Made by a program: the position numbers and the translations under genes
In this document: piece by piece, positions 14,079 to 23,129 of the stretch
Position numbering within the stretch: position 1 is the stretch's first letter
Layout: each line of letters starts with the position of its first letter
NCBI GenBank assembly: GCA_012514125.1
Contig: JAAZAW010000043.1
Location: forward strand, 1-26,866
Direction of reading: 5' to 3'
Source: Phycisphaerae bacterium
GTDB taxonomy: Bacteria; Planctomycetota; Phycisphaerae; JAAYCJ01
Length of the DNA stretch: 26,866 nucleotides
The notes under the pieces: model-generated
The model's input: only the letters and a program-made list of their open reading frames with translations
Databases searched by the model: none
Told to the model about the DNA's origin: nothing

Positions 14079-15389
14079 ATGAAAAAATACCTGATTGTAC
14101 TGTTTTTGATTATTGCGGCGATAAGTCTGGGAACTGCGTTCTGGACTCATGCCAAAACTCCTTCCGCGCGTTTTCGATCGGTACCGATAAGCCGAGGGGA
14201 TTTGTTGATTACCATCAGCGCGACAGGAACGGTCGAGCCTGTGGAATTGATCGATGTCGGGGCCCAGGTTGCGGGGAAGATCGAATTTTTCGGTAGCGAC
14301 CCTAACGATCCGACGAAAACGATCGACTACGGCACGGAAGTGGATGAAGGAACTATTCTGGCGCAGATCGACGATTCGTTGTATAGGGCGATTGTGGATC
14401 AGGCAGAGGCGCAGGTGGAACAGGGTAGGGCGAATGTTTTGCGTGCGGAGGCGGACCTGATGCAAATTAAGGCCAAGCTTCAACAGGCGGAGAATAACTG
14501 GAAGCGTGCGCAGGAGCTTGGTCCGTCGCGTGCCCTTTCGGCGACGGATTATGATTCATATAAGGCGGAGTATGAGACTGCCCTGGCTACGGTGGCGGTA
14601 GGTGAGGCTACGGTGGTCCAGGCGAAAAAGAGTGTCGTTCAAGCGGAAGCGGCGTTGAAACATTCGCGAACCAATCTTGGGTATTGCACGATCAAATCCC
14701 CGGTCAAAGGTGTTATTATCGACCGCCGGGTGAACATAGGGCAGACGGTGGTGGCGAGTCTGAACGCTCCGAGTCTTTTTCTGATTGCGAAGGACCTGAC
14801 GAAGATGCAGGTGTGGGCGGCGGTGAACGAAGCGGATATCGGGAATATTTATCCGAATCAGCGTGTGACGTTTACCGTGGACGCGTTTCCGGGGATGACG
14901 TTCGAGGGGACGGTTGGGAAGATACGGCTTAACGCGAGCATGACGCAGAACGTTGTGACGTATACGGTTGAAATCGACACCGACAACTCGGATGGTCAGT
15001 TACTGCCCTATTTGACGGCGAATCTTCGATTTGAGGTGGCGGAGCGTAAAGGTGTGCTTCTGGTTCCCAATGCCGCGTTGCGTTGGATTCCCACTCCGGA
15101 TCAAATCGCTCCCGGGGTCGATGAGACGATTTTAAACGGGAGTGCGCAGAGTTCGGGTGGTGCGTCGGGGCAGGCTTCGAAAAAGGGAGTGATCTGGTTT
15201 AAGGACGGTCCCTATGCCAGGCCCGTTGAAGTGGATGTTTTTCTGAGCGACGGTTCGATGACGGAAATTCAGAGCGACGATCTGGAAGAAGGTATGGAAA
15301 TCATTGTGGGGGAGTATGAGGCTGGTGTTCAGGCGGACGAGACGACCAATCCTTTTACGCCGAAATTTCCACCTCGCCGACGTCGATAA
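14079..15389 (+). CDS. MacA-like periplasmic efflux adaptor (HlyD family)
   Basis: A 436-residue adaptor that would bridge an inner-membrane MacB-type transporter and an outer-membrane channel. The N-terminal hydrophobic segment (residues about 4-23) is a signal anchor without a lipobox. The first lipoyl half-motif is at about 45-85 (TGTVEPVELIDVGAQVAGKI), a long alpha-helical hairpin spans about 105-205 with Gln/Ala/Glu heptads, and the second lipoyl half with YCTIKSPVKGVIIDRRVNIG is at about 205-225, followed by the beta-barrel and membrane-proximal domains. The ribosome site TGGAG at 14067-14071 supports the start. It opens a four-gene set with an ATPase, a permease and an outer-membrane factor. 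Substrate unknown; MacAB relatives export macrolides, peptides or lipopeptides. Confidence 0.92.
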   Translation: MKKYLIVLFLIIAAISLGTAFWTHAKTPSARFRSVPISRGDLLITISATGTVEPVELIDVGAQVAGKIEFFGSDPNDPTKTIDYGTEVDEGTILAQIDDSLYRAIVDQAEAQVEQGRANVLRAEADLMQIKAKLQQAENNWKRAQELGPSRALSATDYDSYKAEYETALATVAVGEATVVQAKKSVVQAEAALKHSRTNLGYCTIKSPVKGVIIDRRVNIGQTVVASLNAPSLFLIAKDLTKMQVWAAVNEADIGNIYPNQRVTFTVDAFPGMTFEGTVGKIRLNASMTQNVVTYTVEIDTDNSDGQLLPYLTANLRFEVAERKGVLLVPNAALRWIPTPDQIAPGVDETILNGSAQSSGGASGQASKKGVIWFKDGPYARPVEVDVFLSDGSMTEIQSDDLEEGMEIIVGEYEAGVQADETTNPFTPKFPPRRRR

Positions 15390-15419
15390 GGACGGCGGGA
15401 GTCGACGAATTCAAGCAGG

Positions 15420-16154
15420 ATGGACACAGGATCAATGGAATTAATCAGGCTGGAAAATATATGTAAGACCTATCATCTGGGCGAGATGGAAGTGCCGGTT
15501 CTCAAGGGAGTTTCCCTGAGTGTGAAGCGTGGTGAAATGGTGGCATTGATGGGCGCTTCGGGATCGGGCAAGACGACGCTCATGAATATTCTGGGTTGTC
15601 TGGACCATGCGACGTCGGGGCGATATTGGTTTGAGGACGAGGACATCACGAACTATACGTCGGATCAGCGAGCGATGGTTCGGAACAGTAAGATTGGATT
15701 TGTTTTTCAAAGTTTCAATCTTCTGTCACGGACGAGCGCGATAGAAAATGTGACGATGCCTCTTTCTTATGGTCCCAAGGTTCTATCGGATCATGAGGCC
15801 CGGGAATTGGGGATACGCCTGCTGAAACGGGTCGGTCTTGAAGAACGGATCGATCATGAACCTTCACAGCTTTCGGGAGGTCAGCAGCAGCGTGTCGCGA
15901 TTGCGCGATCTTTGGTGAATCACCCGCCGGTGCTTTTGGCGGATGAGCCGACGGGGAATCTCGATTCGCGAACGAGCAAGGAAATTCTCAGTATGTTTCA
16001 GCAGCTTAATACCGAAGAAGGATTGACGATTATTCTAGTGACGCACGATGCCGACGTTGCCCGTCATGCGAGCAGAACCATTCACATTCGCGATGGGATG
16101 GTTGAATCGGGAGTTTACGCATCGTCTGCGCACTCTTCGGAGGTGTCCCGATGA
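15420..16154 (+). CDS. MacB-type ABC transporter ATP-binding protein
   Basis: The cytoplasmic ATPase of a LolD/MacB-type (type VII) ABC system. Walker A GASGSGKTT is at residues 45-53, the Q-loop VFQSFNLL follows, the signature LSGGQQQR begins at 151, and Walker B VLLADEPTGNLDS begins at 171 with the switch histidine in ILVTHDADVA. At 244 residues it is a stand-alone domain, unlike enteric MacB where ATPase and permease are fused. The start at 15420 has AGG directly before it; an in-frame ATG at 15435 giving MELIRLENICKTY is equally credible. The stop overlaps the start of the permease (ATGA at 16151-16154), so both subunits are probably made in equal amounts. Confidence 0.95.
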   Translation: MDTGSMELIRLENICKTYHLGEMEVPVLKGVSLSVKRGEMVALMGASGSGKTTLMNILGCLDHATSGRYWFEDEDITNYTSDQRAMVRNSKIGFVFQSFNLLSRTSAIENVTMPLSYGPKVLSDHEARELGIRLLKRVGLEERIDHEPSQLSGGQQQRVAIARSLVNHPPVLLADEPTGNLDSRTSKEILSMFQQLNTEEGLTIILVTHDADVARHASRTIHIRDGMVESGVYASSAHSSEVSR

Positions 16155-17530
16155 GTTGGTTTGCGACGAAATTTCATTCGCGTACGCTGCGTACGGCGTT
16201 TCGCGCTCTTCGACGGAACATCATGCGTTCGGCCTTGACGACACTGGGTATTGTGATTGGTGTGGCGGCGGTTATCGCGATGATGGAAATCGGGAACGGT
16301 TCTTCCAGGGCGATTCAGCGATCGATAGAGAGTATGGGGGCATCGACGATGATTGTTTTTCCGGGAACCGCTGCGAGCGCGGGTGTGACGTTCGGGCGAG
16401 GGAGCGCGGTGACTTTGACCCCTGAGGATGCGGAGGCTATTTCGCGTGAATGCCCGGCAGTTCGAGTGGCGGCACCGATTGTGCGTGCGCGGGGACAGGT
16501 GATTTATGGAAATTTGAACTGGGTTCCCGCCTCGATGATGGGAACGGCGCCCGCGTTTCTGGAGGCCCGGGAATGGGGGGTGGCCGACGGCGAACCTTTT
16601 ACCGACCAGGACGTTCGAAGCGGGAACAAAGTTTGTCTGCTGGGTCAGACGCTTGTTCGTGAACTTTTCGGCGGGGTTTCGCCTGTGGGACAGGAGATTC
16701 GGATTCAGAATGTTTCGTTCAAGGTTGTGGGCGTGTTGGCTCTTAAAGGGGCGAATATGATGGGGATGGACCAGGACGATATTTTATTGGCGCCGTGGAC
16801 GACCATCAAGCGCCGAATTACCGATGCGGGCAGCACCAATACGAGCAGTTCGACCACTGTTGTTTCAAGCTCGGTGAATACGTTAAGTTCGCTTTATCCC
16901 GGGGCGGTCAAGCTTTATCCTGAACAATCGGCGGCCCAGGCGGCCAATACACCGTTACCGGTTCGTTTTACGAATATCAATCAAATCCTCGTGGCGGCAC
17001 GATCGCCGCAACAGATCGAGCCTGCGATTCGTCAGATTACGGAACTTCTTCGCGAGCGTCATCGCATTCGATTTGGGCAGCCTGACGATTTTAATATCCG
17101 AAATATGGCGGAAATGACGAAGGCGCTGAGTTCGACGACGACGTTGATGACCCGGTTGCTGTTGGGCGTTGCCCTGATTTCGCTGGCGGTCGGCGGTGTG
17201 GGGATTATGAACATCATGCTCGTTTCGGTTACGGAACGGACGCGTGAAATTGGTTTGCGTATGGCGGTGGGCGCTCGGGGGAAGGATATTCTGCGGCAAT
17301 TTCTGGTAGAGGCGGTGGTTTTGTGTATGCTGGGAGGAGCATTGGGCATTTTGCTGGGTCGCGGGGGATCGATCCTGGTGAGGACGATTTTGAAATGGCC
17401 TACGGAACTTTCGATTGGTGCGATCATCGCGGCGGTGGTGGTGTCGGTTTCGGTGGGAGTTGCTTTTGGTTATTATCCGGCGTGGAAAGCATCGAAGTTA
17501 GATCCCATCGAGGCGTTACGTTATGAATAG
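16151..17530 (+). CDS. MacB-type ABC transporter permease
   Basis: A 459-residue inner-membrane subunit of the mechanotransmission class: one N-terminal membrane helix (residues about 24-46, SALTTLGIVIGVAAVIAMME), a large periplasmic MacB-PCD domain (about 50-330) and three C-terminal helices of the FtsX domain (about 340-450), with VGIMNIMLVSVTERTREIGL and the C-terminal KLDPIEALRYE typical of the family. It would work with the preceding ATPase and with the adaptor encoded first in the operon. A Ser/Thr-rich stretch at about 230-250 is probably a disordered loop. The start overlaps the ATPase gene by 4 nt. The substrate cannot be told from sequence. Confidence 0.95.
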   Translation: MSWFATKFHSRTLRTAFRALRRNIMRSALTTLGIVIGVAAVIAMMEIGNGSSRAIQRSIESMGASTMIVFPGTAASAGVTFGRGSAVTLTPEDAEAISRECPAVRVAAPIVRARGQVIYGNLNWVPASMMGTAPAFLEAREWGVADGEPFTDQDVRSGNKVCLLGQTLVRELFGGVSPVGQEIRIQNVSFKVVGVLALKGANMMGMDQDDILLAPWTTIKRRITDAGSTNTSSSTTVVSSSVNTLSSLYPGAVKLYPEQSAAQAANTPLPVRFTNINQILVAARSPQQIEPAIRQITELLRERHRIRFGQPDDFNIRNMAEMTKALSSTTTLMTRLLLGVALISLAVGGVGIMNIMLVSVTERTREIGLRMAVGARGKDILRQFLVEAVVLCMLGGALGILLGRGGSILVRTILKWPTELSIGAIIAAVVVSVSVGVAFGYYPAWKASKLDPIEALRYE

Positions 17531-17561
17531 ACGCTTTTGCGTAAGAGGCAGGAAGACGATC

Positions 17562-19160
17562 ATGATGAGACGGTGGATTTGTGTTAGCCTGATTTATATG
17601 ACAGCGTTGAGTGGCTGTAGTGTGGGGCCGGATTATCGCAGGCCTGAGGTGCCGACGCCCGAAGTATGGAGTGGTGAAAAGGATGGTCCTGTCGCTACGC
17701 AACCTTCGATTGTGACGACTCAGCCTGCGGATGTGTCATCGTGGTGGAAAACGTTGAAAGACCCTACGCTTGATTCGCTGATTGAACGGGCGATTGAATC
17801 GAACCTTGATTTGCGAATTGCGACGGCCCGGATTCGTGAAGCCCGTGCTCAGCGAGGGATTATTGCCGCAGATCTGTGGCCTGAGGTTAACGCGTCGGGT
17901 TCTTATCACTATCGGGGTTCGAGTTTAAATACAACGCCCAAAACGACCGGCGGCGCGGGTTTGGGCAAACAATTTCGCAATTCGGCGATAAACTCCGGAG
18001 TGGGCAGGGTTGTCTCGGGGCCGACGGCTATTCCGGGGCCGGGTGATATCGCGGGACAGGCTTTGACGGGGGCGGTTTCTCAGACGCTTCAGAACAATGC
18101 TTCGCCGAAAGTATCGCGGGGACAGAATCTTTTTCAGGCGGGTTTCGACGCTTCGTGGGAGATCGATGTTTTTGGAGGAATTCGACGTGAGATCGAGGCA
18201 GCGGATGCCGATATCGCGGTGAGCATTGAAAGCCGTCGAGACGTGCAGGTGACGTTGCTTTCCGAGGTGGGGCTTAATTATGTTCAACTTCGCAGCGCAC
18301 AGCGACGATTGGAAATTGCGCGAGAAAATATTCGCGTTCAACGAGACACGGTGGAATTGACGCAGACGAAATATGAGGCGGGATTTACCAGCGAGCTGGA
18401 TGTGGTCCAGGCTCAGGCGCAGCTTGCGAGTACGGAGTCGCAGGTGCCGCTTTTTGAAACCGCTATCAAACAGGCGATTTATCAGTTGAGCGTTTTGCTT
18501 GCGTTTCCACCGGCAACGCTGCTTGAGGAACTGGAACAAGTGAAGCCCATTCCGACCCTTCCGCCGGAGGTTCCCATCGGACTGCCTTCGGAACTTCTTC
18601 GACGACGTCCGGATATCCGGATAGCGGAAAATCAGCTCGCCGCGGCCACTGCACGGATCGGAGCGGCTACGGCGGACCTTTTTCCGCGATTTTCGCTTAC
18701 GGGGTCGATCGGTCCGCAAAGCAGGACGATTAATCATTTGTTTGATAGAAATAGCGTTGGATGGTCGATTGGTCCTAGCGTGAGTTGGCCTGTTTTTGAC
18801 GGTTGGCGGATTCGATCCAATATTGAGGTTCAGAACGCACGGCAGGAGCAGGCATTGGCGATTTATGAACAAACGGTTCTTGTCGCGTTTCAGGATGTTG
18901 AAAGCTCGTTGACGGCGTATATTAATGAGCAAAGTCGCCATCGGTCACTTGCCCGCGCGGTCGAGGCCAGTGAGCGATCTACCAATTTGAGCAATGAACT
19001 TTATCAGCGGGGGATGACGGCGTTTTTGAATGTTCTGGAGTCGCAACGCGCACTTTATACGACGCAGGACCAGTTGATCCAGAGTGAAGCCAGCGTGGTC
19101 ACGAATCTTATTTCGTTGTATAAGGCGCTGGGCGGCGGCTGGGAAGTGATGGAAGAATAA
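17562..19160 (+). CDS. NodT-family outer-membrane efflux lipoprotein
   Basis: A TolC-like outer-membrane channel. The signal peptide ends in the lipobox LSGC with Cys19, followed by SVGPDYRRPEVPTPEVW, the hallmark of the NodT/OprM group. Two repeats of the OEP domain follow (about 60-300 and 300-520), with GLPSELLRRRPDIRIAENQL and YLF-type motifs near the C-terminus. The start is placed at ATG 17562, giving 532 residues, because GGAAG at 17551-17555 precedes it and a normal signal peptide results; an upstream ATG at 17523, overlapping the permease stop, would add 13 residues. A Thr-Gln-Pro linker lies near residues 44-58. The gene completes the MacAB-type tripartite pump. Confidence 0.93.
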   Translation: MMRRWICVSLIYMTALSGCSVGPDYRRPEVPTPEVWSGEKDGPVATQPSIVTTQPADVSSWWKTLKDPTLDSLIERAIESNLDLRIATARIREARAQRGIIAADLWPEVNASGSYHYRGSSLNTTPKTTGGAGLGKQFRNSAINSGVGRVVSGPTAIPGPGDIAGQALTGAVSQTLQNNASPKVSRGQNLFQAGFDASWEIDVFGGIRREIEAADADIAVSIESRRDVQVTLLSEVGLNYVQLRSAQRRLEIARENIRVQRDTVELTQTKYEAGFTSELDVVQAQAQLASTESQVPLFETAIKQAIYQLSVLLAFPPATLLEELEQVKPIPTLPPEVPIGLPSELLRRRPDIRIAENQLAAATARIGAATADLFPRFSLTGSIGPQSRTINHLFDRNSVGWSIGPSVSWPVFDGWRIRSNIEVQNARQEQALAIYEQTVLVAFQDVESSLTAYINEQSRHRSLARAVEASERSTNLSNELYQRGMTAFLNVLESQRALYTTQDQLIQSEASVVTNLISLYKALGGGWEVMEE

Positions 19161-19220
19161 GGTTTATCGGTGCGTGGTGTTGATTTATTATTCACTTTGC
19201 ATGACAATGAAAGAAAGATT

Positions 19221-19490
19221 ATGGCGAAACAGGAATATACAAAATATCAGCAAAAGATCATCGGCAGATATTATGAGAATCTGGACACGATCATGCTGCA
19301 AAAGTTGCAGGAACTGGTTACCGAGCTTTATCTTGCGGGTTCTGAAAAGGAAAAGGCGAAATTATGGGAACGGGCGCATAAAGCCATGGTTCAATTGGAA
19401 ATTCCGCCTGAAGTCATTAATAAGATTATTCAATCTCATAAAGTTGAAACTCTGGCGTCGCATGTCGAAGAATGGCTTAGAAAAAAGTAA
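19221..19490 (+). CDS. Small conserved hypothetical protein
   Basis: An 89-residue, soluble, helix-rich protein beginning MAKQEYTKYQQKIIGRYYEN and containing TIMLQKLQELVTELYLAGSE and a basic C-terminus. I recall similar short proteins as conserved hypotheticals in planctomycetes and some other phyla, but know of no function. There are no signal peptide, membrane segment or Cys motifs. The ATG at 19221 is chosen because this MAKQEYT start is the one I associate with the family; a GTG at 19170 in frame would add 17 residues that look like spacer. It lies 60 nt after the efflux channel gene and on the same strand, so it may be read from the same mRNA. Confidence 0.75.
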   Translation: MAKQEYTKYQQKIIGRYYENLDTIMLQKLQELVTELYLAGSEKEKAKLWERAHKAMVQLEIPPEVINKIIQSHKVETLASHVEEWLRKK

Positions 19491-19585
19491 CAGGAAAACT
19501 TCTTTTCTGCGAGCCGGACATGGCCTAGAATTTAATGAATAGAGGGTTTTGAAAATTCATTTTTTCCAGATGGGAGGAATCCGAA

Positions 19586-19813
19586 ATGGCAAAAATGAGA
19601 TGTCCAAATTGCGATGAGGAAATGCTGGTCGAGGACGCGGCTTTGCAAGGGGTGTTGGACGACGAATCAGGGATTATTAATTGCAATGCGTGTGGGGAAA
19701 AATTTGAAGTTCCCCATGAAATTCGCGAGGAACTTCAGGCGAAGAGAGATTATGAAGATCTTGCCATGCTGGACTTCGCTGGTGGTGAAGGGATCGATGA
19801 AGATTTCGATTAA
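19586..19813 (+). CDS. Small zinc-ribbon protein
   Basis: A 75-residue acidic protein with two CXXC knuckles: CPNC at residues 6-9 and CNAC at 33-36, separated by about 23 residues, which is a typical zinc-ribbon layout. The C-terminal half is charged and ends in an acidic tail (GGEGIDEDFD). GGGAGGA at 19572-19578 is an excellent ribosome site, 7 nt before the ATG, so it is very probably translated. Zinc ribbons of this size occur in nucleic-acid-binding and protein-interaction roles; nothing here decides which. It is the last gene before a strong terminator. The 95-nt spacer to the previous gene holds no feature that I can name. Confidence 0.8.
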   Translation: MAKMRCPNCDEEMLVEDAALQGVLDDESGIINCNACGEKFEVPHEIREELQAKRDYEDLAMLDFAGGEGIDEDFD

Positions 19814-19867
19814 ATTGAGACCTGAGGCGGATTCCAGGTGTCGGCTTTGGTAAAAAGAAAGCTGGGG

Positions 19868-19898
19868 CGTCGTGTGTGAATTATTCACGACGATTTTT
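19868..19898. terminator. Intrinsic terminator between convergent operons
   Basis: CGTCGTG (19868-19874) pairs perfectly with CACGACG (19886-19892) around an 11-nt loop that can itself pair internally, followed by ATTTTT and further T-runs to 19919. It terminates rightward transcription after the zinc-ribbon gene. On the other strand the stem is followed by a T-rich stretch (GCTTTCTTTTTACC), so it may also stop leftward transcription after the RND pump gene. Confidence 0.85.
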
Positions 19899-19933
19899 AA
19901 GACTTTTTTGATGTTTTTTCCGATCGCTGGTGT

Positions 19934-22900
19934 TCAGGATTCAATCGGTCCGGATTGGCTTGAAGATTGGGAGTATGGCGGTGTTTTGTGAACCAGCCGT
20001 TTCAAGCCATCGGCGATGTACTGAACAACAACGAAAAATACGGGCACCAAGAAAACACCGAGAATGGTCGCGGAGAGCATTCCGCCGAAGACGGCTGTTC
20101 CCATGGCCTGACGACCGGCGGCACCGGCGCCGGTGGCGATGACCAGGGGGAATACGCCTAGAATGAAGGTAAAGGCGGTCATGAGAATGGGCCTGAAACG
20201 AATGCGTGAGCCTTCGAGAACCGCTTCGATAATTCCCTTGCCCTGGTCGTGGGCTTGCTTGGCGAATTCGACGATCAGAATGGCTGTTTTACTTGCCTGA
20301 CCGATGAGGAGGACCAAACCGATCTGCATGTAAATATTATTATCGAAATGGCGAATGTAGGTGGCGGCGACGGCGCCCATCAATGCGACGGGGACCGCGA
20401 GAATGACCGCCATAGGGGTTGCCCAGCTTTCGTATTGTGCGGCAAGAACGAGAATGACAAAAATGATACCCATTGTGAAAATCATCGTTGTTTTCGTGCC
20501 GGCCTGACGTTCCTGGAAGGATATTCCGGACCATTCGTATCCCATTGACGGAGGCAGAGCTTGGCGGGCAATTTCTTCCATGGTTTCCATCGCCTGGCCG
20601 GAGCTGTAGCCTGGAGCCGCCTGGCCGGAAATGGTCGCACTGGTGTACATGTTGAAACGGTTGATGGCAATGGGACCGGTGGTTTCCTCGACCGTCAACA
20701 ATGTGTTGAGCGGAATCATTTTTCCAGTCTGGCTTCGAACTTCGATGGTGTTGATTTTTTCGATTTTGTCGCGATAATCGGCGTCGGCCTGTACTCGTAC
20801 ACGATAGGTTTTACCGAAAAGATTGAAATCGTTGACATAATATTCGCCCAGCGTTCCTGCGAGCGTCTGGAAGATGCTGCTTAGATGCACATTTAAGCTC
20901 TTGGCTTTTTCACGATCGATATGCAGCATTAACTGGGGGATATTCGCGCGGAAGCTGCTATTCATTCGCGTGAGCACCGGGCTTTGCGAACCTCGCATGA
21001 CCAGGTCGTTGGCGATATTTTCTAATTCGCCTACGTCGGTCGTGCCGCGATTTTGAAGTTGAAGTTCGAATCCACCCGCCAACCCCAAGCCTGGAACGGG
21101 CGGAGGAATAAACGCAAAACTGATGGCTTCGTTGATCTGGGCCAATTGCATCATGAGTTTCATCTGGATGCCTGAGGCGCTAAGTTCGGGCGTTTTTCGC
21201 TCGGACCAGTCTTTCAGGGAGATAATGGCAAAACCGGAGTTGGTACTTGAAATGTTATTCAAAATGGAATGTCCACCCAGGGTGATATAGGTTTCGACGC
21301 CTTCGGTGTTTTCCAGAATGCCGTTGATACGGTCCATGACATTTTTTGTTCGTTCCAGCGGGGCTCCTTCCGGCAATTCGACATTGACCATCATGAAGCC
21401 CTGGTCTTCATTCGGCAAGAATCCTGTAGGAAGCGACTTAAAGCCGACAAGGGTCAACATGCTCAGAATGACGAAGATACTCATGGCGAACACCGTTCGT
21501 CGAACCGTCATTCCCAGCAGGTTCATATAACCGCGTGTGGTCCAGTTGAAGAATTTGTTGAAAAGTCTAAATCCCAGATGATGTTTTTTGGTTCCGGGCT
21601 TTAAGAATAATGCGCACAACGCCGGACTTAACGTCAGGGCGTTTATTGTCGAAAAGGCCGTGGCGACCGAAATGGTCAAAGCAAACTGACGATACATTCG
21701 GCCTGTAATACCACTGACCATCGTACTGGGGATAAACACAGCCATCAGTACAAGCGAAGTGGCGATCAACGCGCCGGTGATTTGCCCCATGGCTTTGAAG
21801 GAGGCTGTCTTTCCATCCAGGCCCTCCTCTTCCATAATTCGCACGACATTTTCAACAACGACAATCGCATCATCGACGACGATACCGATGGCCAGAACAA
21901 GACCGAACAAGGTAAACGTGTTGATCGTCATTCCCATTGCCAGCATGACCGCAAAGGTCCCGATGAGTGAAACGGGGATCGCAAGCGAGGGAATAATGGT
22001 CGTGCGAATGTCCTGGAGGAAAATGTAGATGGTCAGAATGACCAGAATGCCCGCGATGATCAATGTTTCGAGTACTTCATTGATCGACGCGGAGATATAC
22101 TTGGTCGTATCATAGGTAATGGTATAATCAAGTCCTTCAGGGAAGGTTTCTTTCAAGCGTGCGAATTCTTCCCGAACACCTTCCGAAACACTCAGTGCGT
22201 TTGCGCCGGGCGTCATGAAGACACCGATGGCAACGCTGGGCTTGCCGTCTTTCTGCCCATACACCGAATACGATTCGGCCCCCAGTTCCACTCTGGCTAC
22301 ATCGCCGACCCGAAGCATCTGTCCCTCGGCGCCTGTCTTGATGACGATATTTTCAAACTCCTCAGCGGTTTTTAATCGTCCACGGGTTCTGACGATGTAA
22401 ACTGTTTTCAGACCGGCGGGCGCAGGGGGCATTCCGATCTGCCCTGCCGCGACCTGAACGTTTTGCTCCCGGATGGCGTTGAGGACATCTTCCACACTCA
22501 AACCCCTCGCGCGAAGCAGACTCGGATCGAGCCAGATTCGCATACTGTAATCGCGCGCACCGAAAACCATCACATCGCCCACGCCGTCAACACGTCCTAA
22601 AGCATCGACGACTTGCGTTTTGGCATAATTACTCAAATACGTTTCATCAAATCGGCCGTCGGGCGAAATCAGATTGGCAAACAAAACAATCGTGGTCGAT
22701 CGTTTACGAGTCACCACGCCTTGCCGTTGAACTTCTTCGGGCAACTGCGAGATGGCGGCAGAAACGCGGTTTTGGACCATCACCGCAGCCATATCCACAT
22801 CCGTCCCGACCTCGAAAGTCACTGTCAGACCCATCGAACCGTCATTGCCGGAAGTTGAAGACATGTATAACATTTTCTCAACGCCGTTGACCTGATCTTC

Positions 22901-23098
22901 GATGGGAGCCGCTACCGTTTCAGCGACAGTCTGGGCATCGGCACCGGGATAGTTGGCACGAACACTGATCGTCGGCGGGGTAATATCGGGCGTCTGCTCC
23001 ACAGGCAGCAAAGGAATACTGATCACACCAAAAAGCGTGATAACAATGGAAACCACCGTGGCAAAAATTGGACGATTAATAAAGAATGCGCTTAACAT
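19934..23098 (-). CDS. RND multidrug efflux pump, inner-membrane subunit (HAE1/AcrB-like)
   Basis: A proton-driven transporter of 1054 residues, the family's standard length, forming trimers in the inner membrane. The N-terminal FINRPIFATVVSIVITLFG helix, the two large periplasmic loops and twelve membrane helices are visible. The proton-relay pair in the fourth helix is D409-D410 in GIVVDDAIVVVENV, matching D407/D408 of AcrB. Motifs GFLPNEDQGFMMVNVELPEGA and RFRPILMTAFTFILGVFPL are also typical. The start has GAGGAAG upstream. It is the last gene of a leftward operon, 31 nt after the adaptor gene. The HAE1 type suggests drugs, bile-like or other hydrophobic compounds; the precise substrates are unknown. 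Confidence 0.97.
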   Translation of the reverse strand: MLSAFFINRPIFATVVSIVITLFGVISIPLLPVEQTPDITPPTISVRANYPGADAQTVAETVAAPIEDQVNGVEKMLYMSSTSGNDGSMGLTVTFEVGTDVDMAAVMVQNRVSAAISQLPEEVQRQGVVTRKRSTTIVLFANLISPDGRFDETYLSNYAKTQVVDALGRVDGVGDVMVFGARDYSMRIWLDPSLLRARGLSVEDVLNAIREQNVQVAAGQIGMPPAPAGLKTVYIVRTRGRLKTAEEFENIVIKTGAEGQMLRVGDVARVELGAESYSVYGQKDGKPSVAIGVFMTPGANALSVSEGVREEFARLKETFPEGLDYTITYDTTKYISASINEVLETLIIAGILVILTIYIFLQDIRTTIIPSLAIPVSLIGTFAVMLAMGMTINTFTLFGLVLAIGIVVDDAIVVVENVVRIMEEEGLDGKTASFKAMGQITGALIATSLVLMAVFIPSTMVSGITGRMYRQFALTISVATAFSTINALTLSPALCALFLKPGTKKHHLGFRLFNKFFNWTTRGYMNLLGMTVRRTVFAMSIFVILSMLTLVGFKSLPTGFLPNEDQGFMMVNVELPEGAPLERTKNVMDRINGILENTEGVETYITLGGHSILNNISSTNSGFAIISLKDWSERKTPELSASGIQMKLMMQLAQINEAISFAFIPPPVPGLGLAGGFELQLQNRGTTDVGELENIANDLVMRGSQSPVLTRMNSSFRANIPQLMLHIDREKAKSLNVHLSSIFQTLAGTLGEYYVNDFNLFGKTYRVRVQADADYRDKIEKINTIEVRSQTGKMIPLNTLLTVEETTGPIAINRFNMYTSATISGQAAPGYSSGQAMETMEEIARQALPPSMGYEWSGISFQERQAGTKTTMIFTMGIIFVILVLAAQYESWATPMAVILAVPVALMGAVAATYIRHFDNNIYMQIGLVLLIGQASKTAILIVEFAKQAHDQGKGIIEAVLEGSRIRFRPILMTAFTFILGVFPLVIATGAGAAGRQAMGTAVFGGMLSATILGVFLVPVFFVVVQYIADGLKRLVHKTPPYSQSSSQSGPIES

Positions 23099-23129
23099 TT
23101 ATTTCTTCCTCGCTGAGGCAAAAGGATAT

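Noticed and set aside
17925..18941. A 338-codon open frame on the minus strand opposite the outer-membrane channel gene
   Set aside because: Basic, low-complexity composition and no motif; the + strand encodes a clear NodT-type channel with lipobox.
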